Positions 39,966-49,343 of a stretch of 57,181 bases of DNA are shown here, in pieces. The notes under the pieces were generated by a model that was not told the origin of the DNA, ran no database searches, and was given only the letters and a program-made list of their open reading frames with translations. The DNA is from Bacillota bacterium. GTDB lineage: Bacteria; Bacillota; Clostridia; Acetivibrionales; DSM-1351. The position numbers were made by a program, and so were the translations under genes. Each line of letters opens with the position of its first letter. Within the stretch, counting starts at the first letter, position 1. The stretch is from positions 1-57,181 of the forward strand of contig JAEWAX010000052.1 of NCBI GenBank assembly GCA_023391425.1. The letters are read 5' to 3'.

Positions 39966-41216
39966 ATGATATCATTTAATGAACTATATAACAGATTAGC
40001 AAAAGCTGCAGTTGAAAATAAAACAAAGGAAGAACTTGAACAAGTTCGTAAGCTTAATTTTGATTCACACCAACTAGACTGCCTGATACATCCTGACAAA
40101 TATGCCCCAGTTTGGAAACTTGATAATTGCAGCTGTACTGATGAAGAAAGCTGTGATTGTGCTGCGAAATGCTTATTTGATGCGGTAGAAAAGGATGAAA
40201 AAGGTAATGTATCTATTAACAAAGATCTATGTGTGGGTTGTTCTGCGTGCATTGAGAATTGCAAAGCAAAAAAGTTAGTGGGCAGTAAGGATATTTTACC
40301 CACACTTGAAGCAGTAAATAGCGCTAAGGGTCCTGTGTATGCCATGATTGCACCTGCTTTTATTAGTCAGTTCAGCGAACAGGTCACTCCAGGTAAGCTC
40401 AGAAGTGCATTTAAACAGCTTGGCTTCGCAGGAATGGTAGAGGTCGCGCTTTTTGCAGATATACTTACACTTAAAGAAGCTTTGGAATTTGATAAAAATA
40501 TTTTAGATGAAAAGGATTATCTATTAACAAGTTGTTGTTGTCCAATGTGGATTGCAATGATACGCAAAATATATAGTCAGCTTGTCCCACATGTTCCAGG
40601 ATCTGTTTCACCGATGGTGGCTTGCGGGCGTTCTATAAAGATACTTGAGCCAAACTCAATTACAGTATTTATTGGACCTTGTATTGCAAAAAAAGCAGAG
40701 GCAAGGGAACATGATATTGCAGACGCAGTTGATTTTGTTCTTACTTTCCAAGAGGTACAAGATATTTTCGAGTTCGCAAACATCAATCCTGCACAAATGG
40801 AGGATGATCCTCGAGACCACTCCTCAAAGGCAGGTAGAATTTATGCTAGAACCGGAGGCGTAAGTGAAGCAGTAAAAGACACAGTTAAACGTTTGAACCC
40901 GGACCGTTTAATTTCAGTTGAGACACAACAGGCTGATGGTATGCCTGCTTGTAAGGAAATGCTTAACGCAGTAAAAGAGGGGAATATTAATGCTAATTTT
41001 CTTGAGGGAATGGGCTGTGTAGGTGGTTGTGTAGGGGGTCCTAAAGCTATTTTAAATCGTGAAGAAGGCAGAATTAATGTTAATCAATATGGAAGTCAAG
41101 CAATTTATGACACACCTATTGATAACCCCTATGTAATCGATTTATTGCATCGCTTGGGCTTTGACACAGTTGAAAGCTTACTTGAGCACAGTGATATTTT
41201 CACGAGGAAGTTTTAG
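39966..41216 (+). CDS. [FeFe]-hydrogenase-domain protein with ferredoxin clusters
   Basis: A 416-residue iron-sulfur protein. Residues ~40-105 hold Cys-rich ferredoxin motifs (CSCTDEESCDCAAKC and CVGCSACIENC). The H-cluster domain follows: TSCCCPMW (Cys190-192), GPCIAKKAE (Cys239) and GMGCVGGCVGG (Cys351, Cys355). All four H-cluster cysteine ligand positions are filled. The motifs differ from classic catalytic enzymes (TSCCPGW, MPCxxKK, ACPGGCxxGGG): an extra Cys in the first and GPC for MPC. This fits the short, divergent hydrogenases thought to have sensory or uncertain roles. H2 chemistry is therefore probable but not certain. It is a single-gene unit; I see no hydrogenase maturase nearby. 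Confidence 0.85.
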   Translation: MISFNELYNRLAKAAVENKTKEELEQVRKLNFDSHQLDCLIHPDKYAPVWKLDNCSCTDEESCDCAAKCLFDAVEKDEKGNVSINKDLCVGCSACIENCKAKKLVGSKDILPTLEAVNSAKGPVYAMIAPAFISQFSEQVTPGKLRSAFKQLGFAGMVEVALFADILTLKEALEFDKNILDEKDYLLTSCCCPMWIAMIRKIYSQLVPHVPGSVSPMVACGRSIKILEPNSITVFIGPCIAKKAEAREHDIADAVDFVLTFQEVQDIFEFANINPAQMEDDPRDHSSKAGRIYARTGGVSEAVKDTVKRLNPDRLISVETQQADGMPACKEMLNAVKEGNINANFLEGMGCVGGCVGGPKAILNREEGRINVNQYGSQAIYDTPIDNPYVIDLLHRLGFDTVESLLEHSDIFTRKF

Positions 41217-41273
41217 TAATTTTATAATAGTCAAATGTCCACCCAATATCAAAAAACTCACTTTTATGCCATA

Positions 41274-41379
41274 TTGACAAATGTGCTTCAGATATGCTAT
41301 TCTCTGATGTTAGAAAGATTATAATGCTTATATGATTTCTAACATTCGGAGCGAGCAAAGCTCTCTTTGAATCTTAGAA
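41274..41379 (+). promoter_or_regulatory. Promoter and structured leader of the arginine decarboxylase gene
   Basis: TTGACA (41274-41279) and TATTCT (41298-41303) form a promoter with an 18-bp spacer. The leader can fold two ways. TGTTAGAAA (41309-41317) pairs perfectly with TTTCTAACA (41336-41344). Alternatively, the same TTCTAACATTC (41337-41347) pairs with GAATCTTAGAA (41369-41379), around an inner GAGcaaaGCTC hairpin. The two folds are mutually exclusive, as in an attenuator or riboswitch. Confidence 0.5.
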
Positions 41380-41404
41380 CTTTGCCAATATGAAAGGAGC
41401 AGCC

Positions 41405-43324
41405 ATGAATAAGCCAGAAGTATTAGGTAGGTGGACAAAAGAAAAATCTGAAGAACTATATGGTATTAAGAATTGGGGTAATGGTTATTTTTCTATCTCT
41501 GACAATGGAGAGGTATTAGTTAACCCTTACAAGGATAATGAATCGGCTGCTATTAGCCTTATGGATATAATTTCAGGTGTTCGCGAGCGTGGGCTGGATA
41601 TGCCTGTGCTATTACGCTTTGAGAATTTGTTGGACTCACAGATTTCTTTTCTCAATGAGTCTTTTAATGATGCTATGAAAAAGCTGGATTACAAGGGGGC
41701 CTACCGTGGAGTTTATCCTATTAAGGTCAACCAACAGCAGCAAGTAGTTGAGGAAGTGACAAAATTTGGTCAACGCTATCATCACGGTCTTGAGGTGGGT
41801 AGCAAGGCCGAATTAGTCGCAGCGCTTTCGCTAATGAAAGATAAAGAAGCATGTCTTATCTGTAATGGCTATAAAGATGAAGAATTTATAGATTTAGGCC
41901 TTTATGCAGTCAAAATGGGGTTTAAATGCTTCTTTGTAATAGAAATTCCAGGTGAACTTGATATTGTACTTGAGCGTTCAAGGGCTTTGGGAGTTAAGCC
42001 TAACATCGGTATCCGAATAAAACTTTCTGCAAAAGCCGGTGGCCATTGGACTGAATCAGGTGGTGACCGTAGCATTTTTGGCTTGAACATGTCTCAGGTT
42101 ATAGCTATGGTAGATACTCTGAAAAATGAAAATATGCTGGACTGTCTTAAGCTGCTTCATTATCACCTTGGTTCACAGATTCCTAATATTAGGGACATTC
42201 GTTCTGCAGTTTTAGAAGCAGCACGTGTGTATGCTGAGTTAGCCAATGAGGGAGCACCAATGGGATATTTGGATTTGGGCGGAGGACTTGCAGTTGATTA
42301 TGATGGCTCCAATACAAATTATGTAAACAGCCGTAATTATACTGTAGAAGAGTACTGTACAGATATCGTTGAAGCTGTTATGACTACTCTGGACTCAAGT
42401 AATGTGCCACACCCAATCATTGTGACTGAGTCAGGGCGTACGACTGTAGCATATTACTCAGTATTGTTATTTAATGTTTTGGATGTTGAAAAGTTTGAGG
42501 AACACGATATACCAGATAAACTTGATGAGAATACATCTGAGCAAATCAAGAACTTATTTGACGTTAATAAAAATATTACACAGAAGAATATTCAAGAATG
42601 CTATAACGATGCACTTTACTATCGTGATGAGATTCGCGACATGTTTAAGCATGGCGCACTCAGCCTTCGCGAACGTGCATTTTCAGAGAAAATTTTCTGG
42701 AATACAATTAACCAAATTGCAAAGGAAAAGATGAAACTTAAAAATTCTCCACCAGATTTAGAGGACATTGAGAGTGCAATTGCAGACATATATTATTGCA
42801 ATTTTTCAGTATTTCAGTCCATTCCTGACAGTTGGGCAATTGATCAACTATTCCCAATTATACCATTGCATCGTTTGCTGGAATTGCCAAAGCGCAATGC
42901 TGTTATTGCTGATATAACCTGTGACTGTGATGGAAAGATTGACCACTTTATAGATCTTCATGATGTACGTAATACATTGCCGCTACACGAATTAAAAAAT
43001 GGTGAGGACTACTATCTTGGTATTTTCCTAGTTGGGGCTTATCAAGAAACCTTAGGTGATCTCCATAACCTATTTGGAGATACTAATGTAGTTAGTGTAA
43101 AAATAAACTCTGATGGCAGCTATGACCTTGTAAAAGAAATTCATGGAGATAGTGTAGCTGATGTACTTTCCTATGTGGAATATGAGCCAAAAGATATGAT
43201 AGTACATTTCCGTGAAAAAGCCGAAGAGGCAATACATGATGGTACAATCAGTGCTAGTGACAGACGAGAAATCATGCGTGCATATGATAATGGCCTACGT
43301 GGATACACTTATTACGAACGGTAA
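41405..43324 (+). CDS. speA: Biosynthetic arginine decarboxylase
   Basis: PLP-dependent decarboxylase converting arginine to agmatine, the entry to putrescine in many bacteria. The 639-residue product matches SpeA in length. The N-terminal alanine-racemase-type barrel has the PLP lysine in YPIKVNQQ, HHGLEVGSKAEL, and the SpeA-typical insertion GGHWTESGGDRSIFGL. The LDLGGGLAVDYDG phosphate-binding loop and the ITCDCDGK active-site cysteine region come later. ATG 41405 follows AAAGGAG; an ATG five codons upstream overlaps that site. A carboxy(nor)spermidine dehydrogenase/decarboxylase pair lies 6 kb further on, so polyamine synthesis is represented, though agmatinase-type genes are not in the window. 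Confidence 0.96.
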   Translation: MNKPEVLGRWTKEKSEELYGIKNWGNGYFSISDNGEVLVNPYKDNESAAISLMDIISGVRERGLDMPVLLRFENLLDSQISFLNESFNDAMKKLDYKGAYRGVYPIKVNQQQQVVEEVTKFGQRYHHGLEVGSKAELVAALSLMKDKEACLICNGYKDEEFIDLGLYAVKMGFKCFFVIEIPGELDIVLERSRALGVKPNIGIRIKLSAKAGGHWTESGGDRSIFGLNMSQVIAMVDTLKNENMLDCLKLLHYHLGSQIPNIRDIRSAVLEAARVYAELANEGAPMGYLDLGGGLAVDYDGSNTNYVNSRNYTVEEYCTDIVEAVMTTLDSSNVPHPIIVTESGRTTVAYYSVLLFNVLDVEKFEEHDIPDKLDENTSEQIKNLFDVNKNITQKNIQECYNDALYYRDEIRDMFKHGALSLRERAFSEKIFWNTINQIAKEKMKLKNSPPDLEDIESAIADIYYCNFSVFQSIPDSWAIDQLFPIIPLHRLLELPKRNAVIADITCDCDGKIDHFIDLHDVRNTLPLHELKNGEDYYLGIFLVGAYQETLGDLHNLFGDTNVVSVKINSDGSYDLVKEIHGDSVADVLSYVEYEPKDMIVHFREKAEEAIHDGTISASDRREIMRAYDNGLRGYTYYER

Positions 43325-43391
43325 AAAGTATTAAGAGCAGAGGTCACAATTAATTCTTAGAAGTCGTAAATGAAGAACTCAAAATAAAAGT

Positions 43392-43426
43392 AAACTGCTT
43401 ATCTGTATATGGTAAGCAGTTTTTAT
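43392..43426 (+). terminator. Terminator of speA
   Basis: AAACTGCTTA and TAAGCAGTTT form a perfect 10-bp stem around an 11-nt loop, followed by a T/A-rich tail. Confidence 0.88.
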
Positions 43427-43496
43427 TATAATATAAGACATCTTTACTTTTTAAAATGTGAGGAGTAAAATTAATTATAGCGAACGGAGGTTCATT

Positions 43497-44123
43497 ATGC
43501 CTTACTTAAAAGAAGAAGTGAAAGAGAAGATACTAGCTTCGGCCATTATAAAATTTAAAGAGCAAGGCTATACAGGTGCTTCTATGAGACTTATTGCAAA
43601 GGGGGCGGGTGTTTCTTTAGGAAATGTATACCGGTATTTTGAGAATAAGGATGCTCTATTTAATGCAATTATTGAGCCCGTATACAAAAGCTATGTATCC
43701 TTTATAAACGATATCGACAGCCTGGTTAAAGATGAAGGAACTGTTAGAAAAGAAGAATTAAATAATTCCTCCAATATTACTGAAATAAATGAAATCAAGG
43801 ATAAACTTCTTGAAATATGCGAGGAACACTATGTAGAGTTGTTAATAATAATGGATAAAAGCAATGGTACTAAGTATGAAAATGCAAAACAGGTACTAAT
43901 AACCCTCCTTGATAAAATACTGACTAAGAAGTTTTTATCATTTATGAAGACTGATGACTCAGGCATACTAAATGATGACGTAACATACATATTTTCAGCC
44001 TCTTTTATTGAGAGCATTTGCATTATATTGAGGAAATATGAGGGCGGTGTTCAAGTTAGACTGCTAATTGACAGGTTTATCAACTTATTTTTTAATGATT
44101 TGGAAATACGTCTCAGGAGTTAA
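43497..44123 (+). CDS. TetR/AcrR-family regulator of the MMPL exporter
   Basis: A 208-residue protein. Its TetR domain spans ~8-55 (GASMRLIAKGAGVSLGNVYRY, then FENKDALF), followed by a helical sensor domain. ATG 43497 lies 6 bases after GGAGG; the 13 codons upstream in frame are discarded. It stands 385 bp before, and in the same direction as, an MMPL transporter. The gap carries three copies of TGAACARCTGTTCA, so this protein very probably represses the exporter. Confidence 0.9.
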   Translation: MPYLKEEVKEKILASAIIKFKEQGYTGASMRLIAKGAGVSLGNVYRYFENKDALFNAIIEPVYKSYVSFINDIDSLVKDEGTVRKEELNNSSNITEINEIKDKLLEICEEHYVELLIIMDKSNGTKYENAKQVLITLLDKILTKKFLSFMKTDDSGILNDDVTYIFSASFIESICIILRKYEGGVQVRLLIDRFINLFFNDLEIRLRS

Positions 44124-44148
44124 AGGCTATCTTTTTTTATCCTAGGGA

Positions 44149-44347
44149 GAACAACTGTTCATTATAAAGATGCATAGGGACAGGGTACTTTTTAAAGGAT
44201 AAGTTTTTTTACCCCAAAAATGAACAACTGTTCATTAAGAATGTTGAGTACTTTAGCATCTATATATAATTACAGTGGGTGAATTATCCAGATACAGTTA
44301 TCTTCATCACAGAGGGTAAGTTTAACCATAAAGTGAACAGCTGTTCA
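44149..44347. promoter_or_regulatory. Three TetR operator palindromes ahead of the MMPL exporter
   Basis: GAACAACTGTTC (44149-44160), TGAACAACTGTTCA (44221-44234) and the perfect TGAACAGCTGTTCA (44334-44347) share one consensus and lie at 73- and 113-bp steps between the TetR and MMPL genes. The remaining sequence to 44508 is AT-rich with no gene. Confidence 0.82.
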
Positions 44348-44508
44348 TTTATAAAATAATTTAAGACTACCACATAGTAGTTGTGTTTACGCATTTGGTA
44401 AACGATTGTTTAATCAAGCAATTAATGAGTGAGCATTAATGTGTAATTAATTTAAGACAGAAAAGTTAGGCAATACATTAATTTTGACAAAGATGGGAGA
44501 GAAAGATA

Positions 44509-47500
44509 ATGAAGAAAATTATTAAATTAAGATGGGCTATATTAGCTATGTGGGTTTTAGCGTCAATTGTACTTACCCTTTTTATGCCTAATATCAATTA
44601 TATTATAAATGAGCGTGGCACCTCAACAATAGAAAAAAGTTATCCATCTCAAGTTGCACAAAAAATGATTGACAGCATGTCCAGCAATAAAGGGAATACA
44701 GGGTTATTGGTATTTTATAATAAGGATAAGTTATCTCAAAAGGATATGGATAGTGCAAAAAATGCGCTGCAAGGTTTAAAAGAAAATCAAACCAAACTGG
44801 GTATTACGGGAACTGTTAATGTATTTGATGCTCCTAGTTCAAAGAGTCAATTAGTTTCAAAAGATGATACGACCATGCTTGTACAATTTACATATGAAAA
44901 TAATGACCGTGATACGCAGATCATCGTTAATGAACTTGAAGCTCAATTAAAAGATTGCAAGGTTGATCATTACATCACAGGGGGTGCATTTATCTCAAAT
45001 GATTTTCTTAAGCAGACTAACAAAGGAGTGGAGAAGAGTGCAATTATTACAATTGCCTTTATTCTGATTGTTCTAATACTAATGTTCCGTTCTGTTGTGA
45101 CGCCGTTGATATCTTTGCTGACAGTAGGTATAGCGTATCTAACTTCGATGGGAATGGTCGGACAATTGATTGATAAATTAGGCTTTCCTGTTACAAGCTT
45201 AACTCAAATGTTTCTCATTCTTATATTATTTGGATTGGGAACTGATTATAACATACTTCTTTATAATCGCTTTAAAGAAGAACTTCTAAATTATAAGAGT
45301 GTAGATGAAGCCATTGTGGCTACTTTTAAAACAGCAGGAAAATCAGTCATATATAGCTCTATAACTGTTTTTATTGCGTTTTTGTCATTAAGTTTTGTAA
45401 AATTTGGTGTTTACCGTTCAGGAGTGGCTGTGGCTGTCGGCATTGTAGTACTTGTTGCACTACTTATGACATTAACACCTGCTATTTTTAAATTGTTGGG
45501 GAATAGACTTTTTTGGCCATCCAAATCAGGCATGGGACATAAGCCAAGCAAGATGTGGGAAGTGGCTTCTTCATTCTCAATTAAGCGTCCTTATGTAGCA
45601 ATATTAGCAATTGCCATGTTAATCATACCAATGTTGGTGGTTGGTTCTTATAAGCTTTCATTTGATAATCTTAAAGATATGGGTAGTGGTTCCCCATCAG
45701 TAGCTGGTTTTGACACAGTATCGGAACACTTTAGTAAGGGTACCACAATGCCCACAACAATCGTGATTCAAAATAAGGAGCGAATGGATACAAGTGATAG
45801 CTTGGCAGTTATTGACGTAATTACGAACAAAATCAAAAAAATAAGTGGAGTCACTGCTGTACAAAGTCCTACGCAGCCACTTGGAGATGAAATTTCTGAT
45901 TATTATGCCGGGAGCCAGATTGGTAAGGTAGTGGATGGACTTAAATCGGCTGATGATGGTATTGGTAAAATAGGAGATGGGTTATCAACTATACAGGATA
46001 AGTTGTCGACTCCAGACTTATCTCAGGTGTCTCAGCTTGTTAATGGCACCTCAAAGATCCAAGGGGGAATGCAAAGCCTAGCTGATGGAATAAAGCAGGT
46101 TCAAAGTGGTATTGATCAAGGTGCTTCTGGTTCAGATAGAATTGCAGAGGGAATTGGACAAATAAAAACCAATCTTGCAGCTATAGAACTATCATTAAGT
46201 CAAATGTCCTTAAACTATGTAGCATTGGAAAGTGGATATGAAACATTTGGAACTAATTATAAGGCAATTGAGCAAAGTGTTCAGGGATTAACTCAACTGG
46301 CTTCAGGATTAAGTGGCGCACTTGAACAGATTGATTCAAAGGAAGCTGGAATTCAAGCTGCTCAGCAGCAGGCTGCACAATTGAATTCAAGTCTTATAAA
46401 GCTCGATGAAGGTTTCAAAACGTTAAACGGAAAGTATGATGAAACTATTATATCTTTTTCGCAGCTAAATGGAGGCTTGAAGCAGCTGTCGGAAGGGATT
46501 AAGAAGGTAGTTGCAGGAATTGAACAGATAGAAATAAGCCAGAAAGCATTATCTGAGGGGTTAAGGAAAGGCAGTATGGGTCAGAGCCAAATAGTAGATA
46601 ATATACAAAAAATGGCAAGCGGACTAGGAGCAATTACCACTGGACAAAGGAAGATGACTGCTGGTTTGTCAACACTTGGTAGTTCCTTTACACAGTTAAA
46701 AAATGGGTTGGGTGCTAGCAGCGATGGATTAAATCAAATTTCTGATGGTATAAATAAATCCAATGCTTTTCTCTCACAGCTCTCTTCCAACAAAACAGTT
46801 AATATCCCTGAAGAGGCATTTAAAAATAGTGATTTTCAAAAATCACTTGATGCTTATATGTCAAAAGACAGGAAAACGGTGAAACTCACGGTTATACTCA
46901 AAGATGATCCCTATTCTGACCAGGCCATTACATCCATTGCACAAATCAATAAGCAGCTGCCGGAAATGCTAAATGGTACAGTAATTGCCAATGCCACATA
47001 TGCGATGGGTGGGGAGACTTCATTCACAAATGATATTCAAAGTGTGGCAACCAGTGATATGCAGTTGGCTCAAGTAATGGTTTTATCAGGCATATTTATT
47101 GTACTGGTACTAATCATCAAATCATTCTGGATTCCTGTTTATATTATTAGTTCGTTGCTTCTGTCCTTCTATAGCGCCATTTCAATTACCAACTTATGTG
47201 CTAAGGCCTTTTTGAACGCTGACCAAATTGCATGGAATGTCCCGTTCTTCGGGTTTGTTATGATTGTAGCATTGGGTGTGGATTATAGCATTTTCTTAAT
47301 GACCCGCTATAGGGAGTATGGTGAACTTGGGCCAAACGAGGGCATTATAAAAGCTTCAGCGAATGTTGGAGGAGTTGTACTGGCGGCAGCCCTAATTTTA
47401 GGTGGTACCTTTGCAACACTTTCTCCATCAGGTATTAACACATTAGTGGAATTAGCAATTTGCGTATGTGTTGGGGTAATATTCTTAAGTGTGATACTTT

Positions 47501-47574
47501 TGCCGCTTGTAATACCTGCATTAATTTCAATAGAAAGTAAGCTGGTTACTAAATACTCTAGATATGGTAAATAA
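44509..47574 (+). CDS. MMPL/RND-family exporter with YhgE-like extracellular repeat domain
   Basis: A 1021-residue inner-membrane exporter with two blocks of five to six helices (~175-345 plus ~365-385, and ~855-1010) after N-terminal helix 1, each containing MMPL signatures (FGLGTDYNILLYNRF; ALGVDYSIFLMTRYRE). A large extracytoplasmic insert (~480-770) consists of heptad-like repeats (GLSTIQDKL, GMQSLADGIKQVQSG, GLKQLSEGIKKVVAG), the X-GxxxI/L pattern also seen in YhgE/Pip proteins. Transport is proton-driven. Likely substrates are lipids, drugs or surface polymers. The start ATG follows GGGAGAG. It is controlled by the upstream TetR through three operators. Confidence 0.92.
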   Translation: MKKIIKLRWAILAMWVLASIVLTLFMPNINYIINERGTSTIEKSYPSQVAQKMIDSMSSNKGNTGLLVFYNKDKLSQKDMDSAKNALQGLKENQTKLGITGTVNVFDAPSSKSQLVSKDDTTMLVQFTYENNDRDTQIIVNELEAQLKDCKVDHYITGGAFISNDFLKQTNKGVEKSAIITIAFILIVLILMFRSVVTPLISLLTVGIAYLTSMGMVGQLIDKLGFPVTSLTQMFLILILFGLGTDYNILLYNRFKEELLNYKSVDEAIVATFKTAGKSVIYSSITVFIAFLSLSFVKFGVYRSGVAVAVGIVVLVALLMTLTPAIFKLLGNRLFWPSKSGMGHKPSKMWEVASSFSIKRPYVAILAIAMLIIPMLVVGSYKLSFDNLKDMGSGSPSVAGFDTVSEHFSKGTTMPTTIVIQNKERMDTSDSLAVIDVITNKIKKISGVTAVQSPTQPLGDEISDYYAGSQIGKVVDGLKSADDGIGKIGDGLSTIQDKLSTPDLSQVSQLVNGTSKIQGGMQSLADGIKQVQSGIDQGASGSDRIAEGIGQIKTNLAAIELSLSQMSLNYVALESGYETFGTNYKAIEQSVQGLTQLASGLSGALEQIDSKEAGIQAAQQQAAQLNSSLIKLDEGFKTLNGKYDETIISFSQLNGGLKQLSEGIKKVVAGIEQIEISQKALSEGLRKGSMGQSQIVDNIQKMASGLGAITTGQRKMTAGLSTLGSSFTQLKNGLGASSDGLNQISDGINKSNAFLSQLSSNKTVNIPEEAFKNSDFQKSLDAYMSKDRKTVKLTVILKDDPYSDQAITSIAQINKQLPEMLNGTVIANATYAMGGETSFTNDIQSVATSDMQLAQVMVLSGIFIVLVLIIKSFWIPVYIISSLLLSFYSAISITNLCAKAFLNADQIAWNVPFFGFVMIVALGVDYSIFLMTRYREYGELGPNEGIIKASANVGGVVLAAALILGGTFATLSPSGINTLVELAICVCVGVIFLSVILLPLVIPALISIESKLVTKYSRYGK

Positions 47575-47667
47575 TTATTCTGTTAAAGCTTAGAGGCTAC
47601 ATATACCAGTCTTGCTAGTGATGCTTTCAGCTACATAGGTGAATATAAAGTAAAGGAAAATGACATG

Positions 47668-47708
47668 CTCCTCAGTCTTTTGGAAATCCATAGTGCTGAG
47701 GAGTTTTT
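47668..47708 (+). terminator. Terminator of the MMPL exporter gene
   Basis: CTCCTCAG and CTGAGGAG form a perfect stem across a 20-nt loop, followed by TTTTT. Confidence 0.85.
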
Positions 47709-47817
47709 GTTTACGCATTTTTACAAAGTATACTATATAAATATTACCCCCTCAAAAAATAAATATTAACGAATAATATATCGTAAGACAAAAAATTACA
47801 ATAGGGAGGTACATATA

Positions 47818-48843
47818 ATGAAAAGAATTCAAAGAGGTTTTGCAGTGACAATGGCAATTGCAGTTTTGATGTCAACAACAGTAATAACATCTGTTATGGC
47901 AACTAAAGACACTACAGCAGGTATTCAAATATCAAAATCAGAAAAAACAAATTTAAATGGCAAAGGCGATTCAAGGAATAGTGAGAAAGAAGATGGAAAT
48001 AATAAAATAGAAGTAAAAAGTACTGACAAGGAAAATGGAAATGATAAAACCAAATCAAAGAGTACTGACAAGGAAAAGGGCAAAGCTGATGCTTTGAAAG
48101 AAGCTAAAACTAGCTTAGAAGCAGAGAAAGAAGCAATAGAGACTCAAAAAGATAAATTGGAAGAGCAAAAGGATATACTTGAAAAGCAGTATGAGGCAGC
48201 AAAGACAAGTGGAGACCTTGAGCTAGCAGCGCAATTAAAAACAAAAATTGAGAAAATTAAAATAGACATGGACGCGTTAAAACAGCAAATAAAAGAAAAG
48301 AGAACTGCACTTAAGGCGGCGATAAAATCTAATTATACTACTGACGAGTTGACAAAACTTCAGCTTGTAGGTGAAAAAATAAAGAAAAACAATAAAAATA
48401 TTGCTGTTTTACCTGTTGAGAATATAATGGTTAAGGGTATTAACATAAAGTTTGACACACCACCAGTAATAAAGAGTGGCAGAACATTAATTCCTGTTAA
48501 AGCATTATCCGAAGCCTTTGGCGCTAATGTACAATGGGTTGCTGCAGAAAGAAAGGTTATTATTACTAAAGGTGTTACACAAATAGTTCTTACATTAGAT
48601 AGTAATAAGATTTATGTAAATGGAGTTGAAACAAAAATCGATGTTCCTGCATGTTCAATTAATGGTAGAACCGTAGTACCAATGAAATTTATTGTTGAAC
48701 AACTAGGCTTAACAGTGAATTGGCATAGTGATACAAAGGATATTGAGATAGGAGATTCAACCAATCCGATTCCCCCTGTTACAACAACCGGTTCAGCAAT
48801 CACAGTTACCGGTCAGCTATTACTACTAACAACTAATACTTAA
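47818..48843 (+). CDS. Secreted coiled-coil protein with copper amine oxidase N-like domain
   Basis: A 341-residue exported protein. Signal peptide ~1-28 (cleavage near SVMA) is followed by a Lys/Glu/Asp-rich stretch with two copies of KSTDKE, a long coiled coil (~95-165; EKEAIETQKDKLEEQKDIL), and a copper_amine_oxidase_N-type domain (~195-312). The last has the usual pair of GRTLIPVKALSEAFGANVQW and GRTVVPMKFIVEQLGLTVNW motifs. In Firmicutes this domain is a wall/stalk module with no copper chemistry. ATG follows GGGAGG. Role: probably cell-surface or sporulation-associated; not known. Confidence 0.85.
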   Translation: MKRIQRGFAVTMAIAVLMSTTVITSVMATKDTTAGIQISKSEKTNLNGKGDSRNSEKEDGNNKIEVKSTDKENGNDKTKSKSTDKEKGKADALKEAKTSLEAEKEAIETQKDKLEEQKDILEKQYEAAKTSGDLELAAQLKTKIEKIKIDMDALKQQIKEKRTALKAAIKSNYTTDELTKLQLVGEKIKKNNKNIAVLPVENIMVKGINIKFDTPPVIKSGRTLIPVKALSEAFGANVQWVAAERKVIITKGVTQIVLTLDSNKIYVNGVETKIDVPACSINGRTVVPMKFIVEQLGLTVNWHSDTKDIEIGDSTNPIPPVTTTGSAITVTGQLLLLTTNT

Positions 48844-48930
48844 ATATACAGTTTTGATGTTAAATAAAAATTTCCACTGAATTATGGAGCACTTATCATT
48901 CTAAACATCGTAGCATAAGGAGTTGTTAAT

Positions 48931-49095
48931 TTGGATAGACAAAATTTATTGCGAAAAATTGAAATACTAAGAAGTGAACTAACAAACGAGTATGAAAAGT
49001 GTCTTGACAAAGGTGGAATAAATATCAACGTTATAAGTATAAGTCAGCGGCTTGATAAATTAATTGTAGAATACTTGAAGATGAATACACAGTGA
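48931..49095 (+). CDS. Spo0E-like aspartyl-phosphate phosphatase
   Basis: A 54-residue protein starting at TTG 48931, eight bases after AAGGAG. Two amphipathic helices (MDRQNLLRKIEILRSELTNE-like and ISQRLDKLIVEYLKMN) joined by a short loop match the Spo0E family. The signature SQxLDxLIxxY is present as SQRLDKLIVEY. In Bacillus, Spo0E removes phosphate from Spo0A and delays sporulation; clostridial homologues are common. The gene stands alone between the copper-amine-oxidase-N gene and the polyamine pair. The rest of the gap 49096-49343 shows only a weak hairpin (AAAAAGGAG...CTCCTTTTT, 49147-49209) that may be its terminator. Confidence 0.82.
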   Translation: MDRQNLLRKIEILRSELTNEYEKCLDKGGININVISISQRLDKLIVEYLKMNTQ

Positions 49096-49343
49096 ATTCA
49101 ACGAGATTTTTACATTAATTAGAAGTTGAATAGATATATTTGATAAAAAAGGAGTTGAAATGGAAACTGATCTTACTTAAGGAGATACGTTTTCAAGACA
49201 GCTCCTTTTTGTATTAAAAGTAAAAATAAATACAAACTAGTATCAATAGAATAAAAGCTAATAATACATCATTATGTTGATTTTTGATAGCGGTTTTTGT
49301 ATAATCACTTTATAAATGAGTAATAGGAATTGGAGATATTGAA

